From Variovorax brevis (lineage in GTDB: Bacteria > Pseudomonadota > Gammaproteobacteria > Burkholderiales > Burkholderiaceae_C): a stretch of DNA of 64,000 bases. Below, one piece after another: positions 63,258-64,000 of this stretch (position 1 is the stretch's first letter; every line of letters starts with the position of its first letter). Made by a program: the position numbers and the translations under genes. Under the pieces are notes generated by a model. That model made no database searches. It was not told where the DNA came from and worked only from the letters and a program-made list of their open reading frames with translations. The stretch covers positions 496,001-560,000 of the forward strand of contig NZ_JASZYG010000002.1 in the NCBI RefSeq assembly GCF_030317105.1, written 5' to 3'.

Positions 63258-64000
63258 TCAGACGTGGCTGCGGTGCCGCTCGATGCAGGTCTTCAGCGTC
63301 TCGTCGCCGCTGCGCTGCCACCAGTCGAGCGTCGAGAAGATCTCGACTTCGCTGAAGCCCTCGAAGCCCGCCGCTTCGACCCAGCCGCGAACCTTCTTGA
63401 GCTCGACAACGCCGTCGCCCATCATGCCGCGGTCGCTCAGCAGGTCGCGCGTGGGCGTGAGCCAGTCGCATACGTGGTAGGCCAGCAGGCGCTCCTTGCC
63501 CGCGCGTGCAATCTGCTGCTGCAGCTTGGGGTCCCACCACACGTGATAGATGTCCAGGGCGACGCCGAGCATGCCGCTCTTGCCTGCATCGAGTTCATCG
63601 CAAATGTCGAGCGCGTGTTCAAGCGTGTTGATGCAGGCGCGGTCGGCCGCTTGCATGGGATGCAAAGGTTCGATGGCCAGCGGCATGCCGACTTCGCGGG
63701 CGTACTCCAGCGATGCCGCGATGCCGTCGCGCACTTCGCCGCGGGCACGGCCGATGTCCTTGTACGCGACCTTGCCTTCGAGCGCGCCGGGCAGGGCGCC
63801 GACCACCAGCACCACGCAGGGTGCGTTCAGCGTCTTGGCTTCGTCGATGGCGCGGCGGTTGTCTTCGAGGGCGGCCTTGAGTCCCGCCGCATCCGGGGCA
63901 GGAAAGAATCCGCCGCGGCAGTAGCCCGACAGGCCGATGCCATGCGCCTTCAGCTGCTTCGCAATCTTGTCGAGCCCAACGGCTGCGACCTGGTCGCGCC
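63258..64000 (-). CDS. Xylose isomerase-like TIM-barrel protein (sugar phosphate isomerase/epimerase), partial
   Basis: The gene runs off the right edge, so its N-terminus is missing; 247 codons are visible, in frame to the last base. The protein has the AP-endonuclease-2/xylose-isomerase barrel: CVVLVVGALPG, MPLAIEPLHPM (metal-binding Glu), GVALDIYHVWWDP (Asp and His) and SEVEIFS (final Glu). Members include inosose dehydratase, hydroxypyruvate isomerase and epimerases. Which of these it is cannot be told here. Confidence 0.87.
   Translation of the reverse strand, partial: RDQVAAVGLDKIAKQLKAHGIGLSGYCRGGFFPAPDAAGLKAALEDNRRAIDEAKTLNAPCVVLVVGALPGALEGKVAYKDIGRARGEVRDGIAASLEYAREVGMPLAIEPLHPMQAADRACINTLEHALDICDELDAGKSGMLGVALDIYHVWWDPKLQQQIARAGKERLLAYHVCDWLTPTRDLLSDRGMMGDGVVELKKVRGWVEAAGFEGFSEVEIFSTLDWWQRSGDETLKTCIERHRSHV

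Overview
The window is gene-dense, high-GC DNA with short intergenic gaps and many ATGA stop/start overlaps. It looks chromosomal and from a betaproteobacterium of the Burkholderiales, most likely a Comamonadaceae member such as Variovorax. The reasons are the waaA and pcm-rhodanese-tolC neighbourhood, a Bug/TTT-type solute receptor, phasin-type genes, an Entner-Doudoroff edd-eda pair and the protein similarities I recognise. This assignment is inference; no rRNA or tRNA is present to test it. I see no insertion sequence, prophage or CRISPR array.

Layout. 1-1.6 kb: end of a phosphomannomutase/phosphoglucomutase gene and waaA (lipid A-Kdo transfer). 1.6-11.7 kb, minus strand: a run coding TetR, membrane fusion protein, RND pump, a Pcm-type methyltransferase, rhodanese, TolC, a YhgE/Pip-like membrane protein and a Dabb protein, so a whole tripartite pump lies in one run. 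11.7-15.5 kb: an AEC carrier, then a small polyhydroxyalkanoate-type group (phasin-like protein, PhaI/PhaF-like protein with an H1-like N-terminal tail, PhaD-like TetR, alpha/beta hydrolase). 15.5-25.5 kb: a hydroxy-acid region. A GntR regulator and a large FAD/Fe-S oxidase face a class V aminotransferase, a Bug receptor and a hydratase; two TTTTGCATGCAAAA palindromes lie between. An MFS carrier, a PEP mutase/isocitrate lyase-family enzyme and an HpaI-type aldolase follow. 25.5-30.5 kb: thioesterase, EamA transporter, pdxH, a MobA-like transferase, sodC, chaC and an OmpA-domain protein. 30.6-33.8 kb: edd-eda-HAD operon. 34-38 kb: gloA and an FbpABC ferric transporter behind a Fur-like box. 38.2-42.7 kb: a hotdog thioesterase facing MarR, MFS and MATE genes, then an SDR.

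42.8-54.8 kb is the most interesting part. Two divergent operons share a control region with two 15-bp sites resembling boxes of the HexR/RpiR family. Leftward: RidA, 2-keto-3-deoxygalactonokinase (DgoK), KDPGal/KDPG aldolase (DgoA) and a class II aldolase. Rightward: a five-gene Dpp/Opp-type ABC importer, a D-serine-dehydratase-like PLP/metal enzyme, an RpiR regulator and a D-aminoacylase-family deacylase. Together these read as a route for N-acylated 2-amino-2-deoxy-sugar acids: import, N-deacylation, deamination/dehydration to a 2-keto-3-deoxy-aldonate, phosphorylation, and cleavage to pyruvate and glyceraldehyde 3-phosphate.

54.9-64 kb: a GNAT protein, an RhlE-type DEAD-box helicase with a long Gly/Arg/His-rich tail, divergent ettA, a PQQ-type soluble aldose dehydrogenase lipoprotein, a membrane acyltransferase, a YcaQ/AlkX-like DNA glycosylase and the partial gene of a xylose-isomerase-like TIM-barrel protein.
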